This document shows positions 4,686 through 5,038 of a stretch of DNA of 5,038 nt, one piece after another. Position 1 is the stretch's first letter; every line of letters begins with the position of its first letter. Source of the DNA: CAMYLR01 sp039588915 (GTDB taxonomy: Bacteria > Gemmatimonadota > Gemmatimonadetes > JACCXV01 > JAHWKZ01); contig JBDGYV010000106.1 of the NCBI GenBank assembly GCA_039588915.1, positions 1-5,038 on the forward strand, given 5' to 3'. A program made the position numbers and the translations under genes. Under the pieces are notes generated by a model. It worked only from the letters and a program-made list of their open reading frames with translations. It was not told the DNA's origin and did not search any database.

Positions 4686-4719
4686 AGACCCTTCTTATTG
4701 CAGTGTCAAGGATAGTGAC

Positions 4720-4774
4720 AAAACGCCCCCAGAGGGAGCGAAGGAGCTGGCGACCCTACGGTCACCAGCCCCCT
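4720..4774 (-). terminator. Double-hairpin terminator of the peptidase gene
   Basis: Read on the minus strand, the peptidase stop is followed by a long hairpin (4774-4741; core CTGGTGACC with GGTCGCCAG, loop GTAG). A second hairpin follows (CGCTCCC with GGGGGCG, loop TCT, 4740-4724) and then TTTT. Several pairs are G-U only in the minus-strand RNA, which fixes the orientation. It insulates the array from the peptidase gene. Confidence 0.7.
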
Positions 4775-4784
4775 GGGTTCCTGT

Positions 4785-5038
4785 TCATCGCGCCTCGGCT
4801 GGCACGGCTAGTTCTCTTTTGCTTGTCGTTTCTGGCGACACCCCACCCGGCGGCATGTGGTCGTTCAGGTACCGCGTCATATAGGTGAAAAGGTGCTTGC
4901 TCGTTCCCGGCCCCTCGAAGATCCCGTGCGACCGGTTCGGATAAGGCAGGATCGTGAAGTACTTGTTGTGCTTGATCAGCTCGTTGACCAGCTGCTCGGC
5001 GTTTTGGTAGTGGACGTTGTCGTCACCGGTTCCATGAA
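4785..5038 (-). CDS. Dipeptidyl peptidase IV-type serine protease (S9B), C-terminal 83 residues
   Basis: The gene enters from the right edge on the minus strand and ends at TGA (4787-4785), so only the C-terminus is visible. It begins HGTGDDNVHYQNAEQLVNEL, the prolyl-oligopeptidase segment carrying the catalytic aspartate. NRSHGIFEGPGTSKHL follows about 35 residues later with the catalytic histidine, then TRYLNDH. DPP IV-type enzymes release N-terminal X-Pro dipeptides, usually in the periplasm or exported in Gram-negative bacteria. The nucleophile serine and beta-propeller lie outside the window. The tail after LNDHMPPGG is Ser/Thr/Ala-rich and variable. The gene points toward the cassette array but has its own double terminator, so it is probably ordinary chromosomal sequence flanking the insertion. 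The family call is firm. GC-rich codons fit the surroundings. Confidence 0.92.
   Translation of the reverse strand, partial: HGTGDDNVHYQNAEQLVNELIKHNKYFTILPYPNRSHGIFEGPGTSKHLFTYMTRYLNDHMPPGGVSPETTSKRELAVPAEAR

Noticed and set aside
4703..4888. Plus-strand ORF at the right end
   Set aside because: It is antisense to the clear dipeptidyl peptidase C-terminus and its terminator.

Overview
The window is a GC-rich bacterial accessory region. It looks like a row of gene cassettes lying next to a chromosomal peptidase gene. The right-edge S9B dipeptidyl-peptidase, a secreted protein of the '...AQE' signal-peptide type and a c-di-GMP-I-like riboswitch would suit Gemmatimonadota or a related environmental phylum. 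That placement is inference and weak. The host should also make selenoproteins.

Layout. (1) 3-306: the tail of an unidentified gene, probably frameshifted, closed by a UUCG-capped terminator. (2) 381-560: repeat A, a non-coding block ending in the 3' half of a tRNA-Val(GAC) gene down to CCA. (3) 561-3366: cargo of cassette 1. It holds an ArsM-like methyltransferase whose frame is crossed by UGA at 1312-1314 with a SECIS-like hairpin directly after it; a second methyltransferase domain in the same frame; a structured RNA of about 195 nt with its own promoter and terminator; and a third methyltransferase-fold protein with a degraded SAM motif. (4) 3367-3543: repeat B, again ending in the tRNA-Val 3' half. 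(5) 3544-4576: cargo of cassette 2, made of a promoter, a GEMM/c-di-GMP-I-like riboswitch, a small secreted protein and a strong terminator. (6) 4577-4685: repeat C, which lacks the tRNA part. (7) 4720-5038, minus strand: the terminator and C-terminus of a dipeptidyl peptidase IV-type protease, probably the original neighbour of the array.

The repeats share one orientation and align without gaps. Each carries two TGTGCTAGT-type direct repeats at a 12-nt period, and in A and B these sit 121 nt before the tRNA block. This is what successive insertions of tyrosine-recombinase elements at one tRNA-Val gene would leave. No integrase lies between the repeats, so the units look like cargo-only cassettes moved in trans.

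The strongest single observation is the probable selenocysteine codon. The ArsM-type protein sequence continues across UGA, the stop is followed at a suitable distance by a hairpin, and Sec falls where ArsM enzymes carry an arsenic-binding cysteine. With Sec inserted, the frame runs on into the second methyltransferase, predicting a 494-residue two-domain protein. Cassette 1 may therefore handle arsenic, selenium or another thiophilic substrate by methylation (inference).
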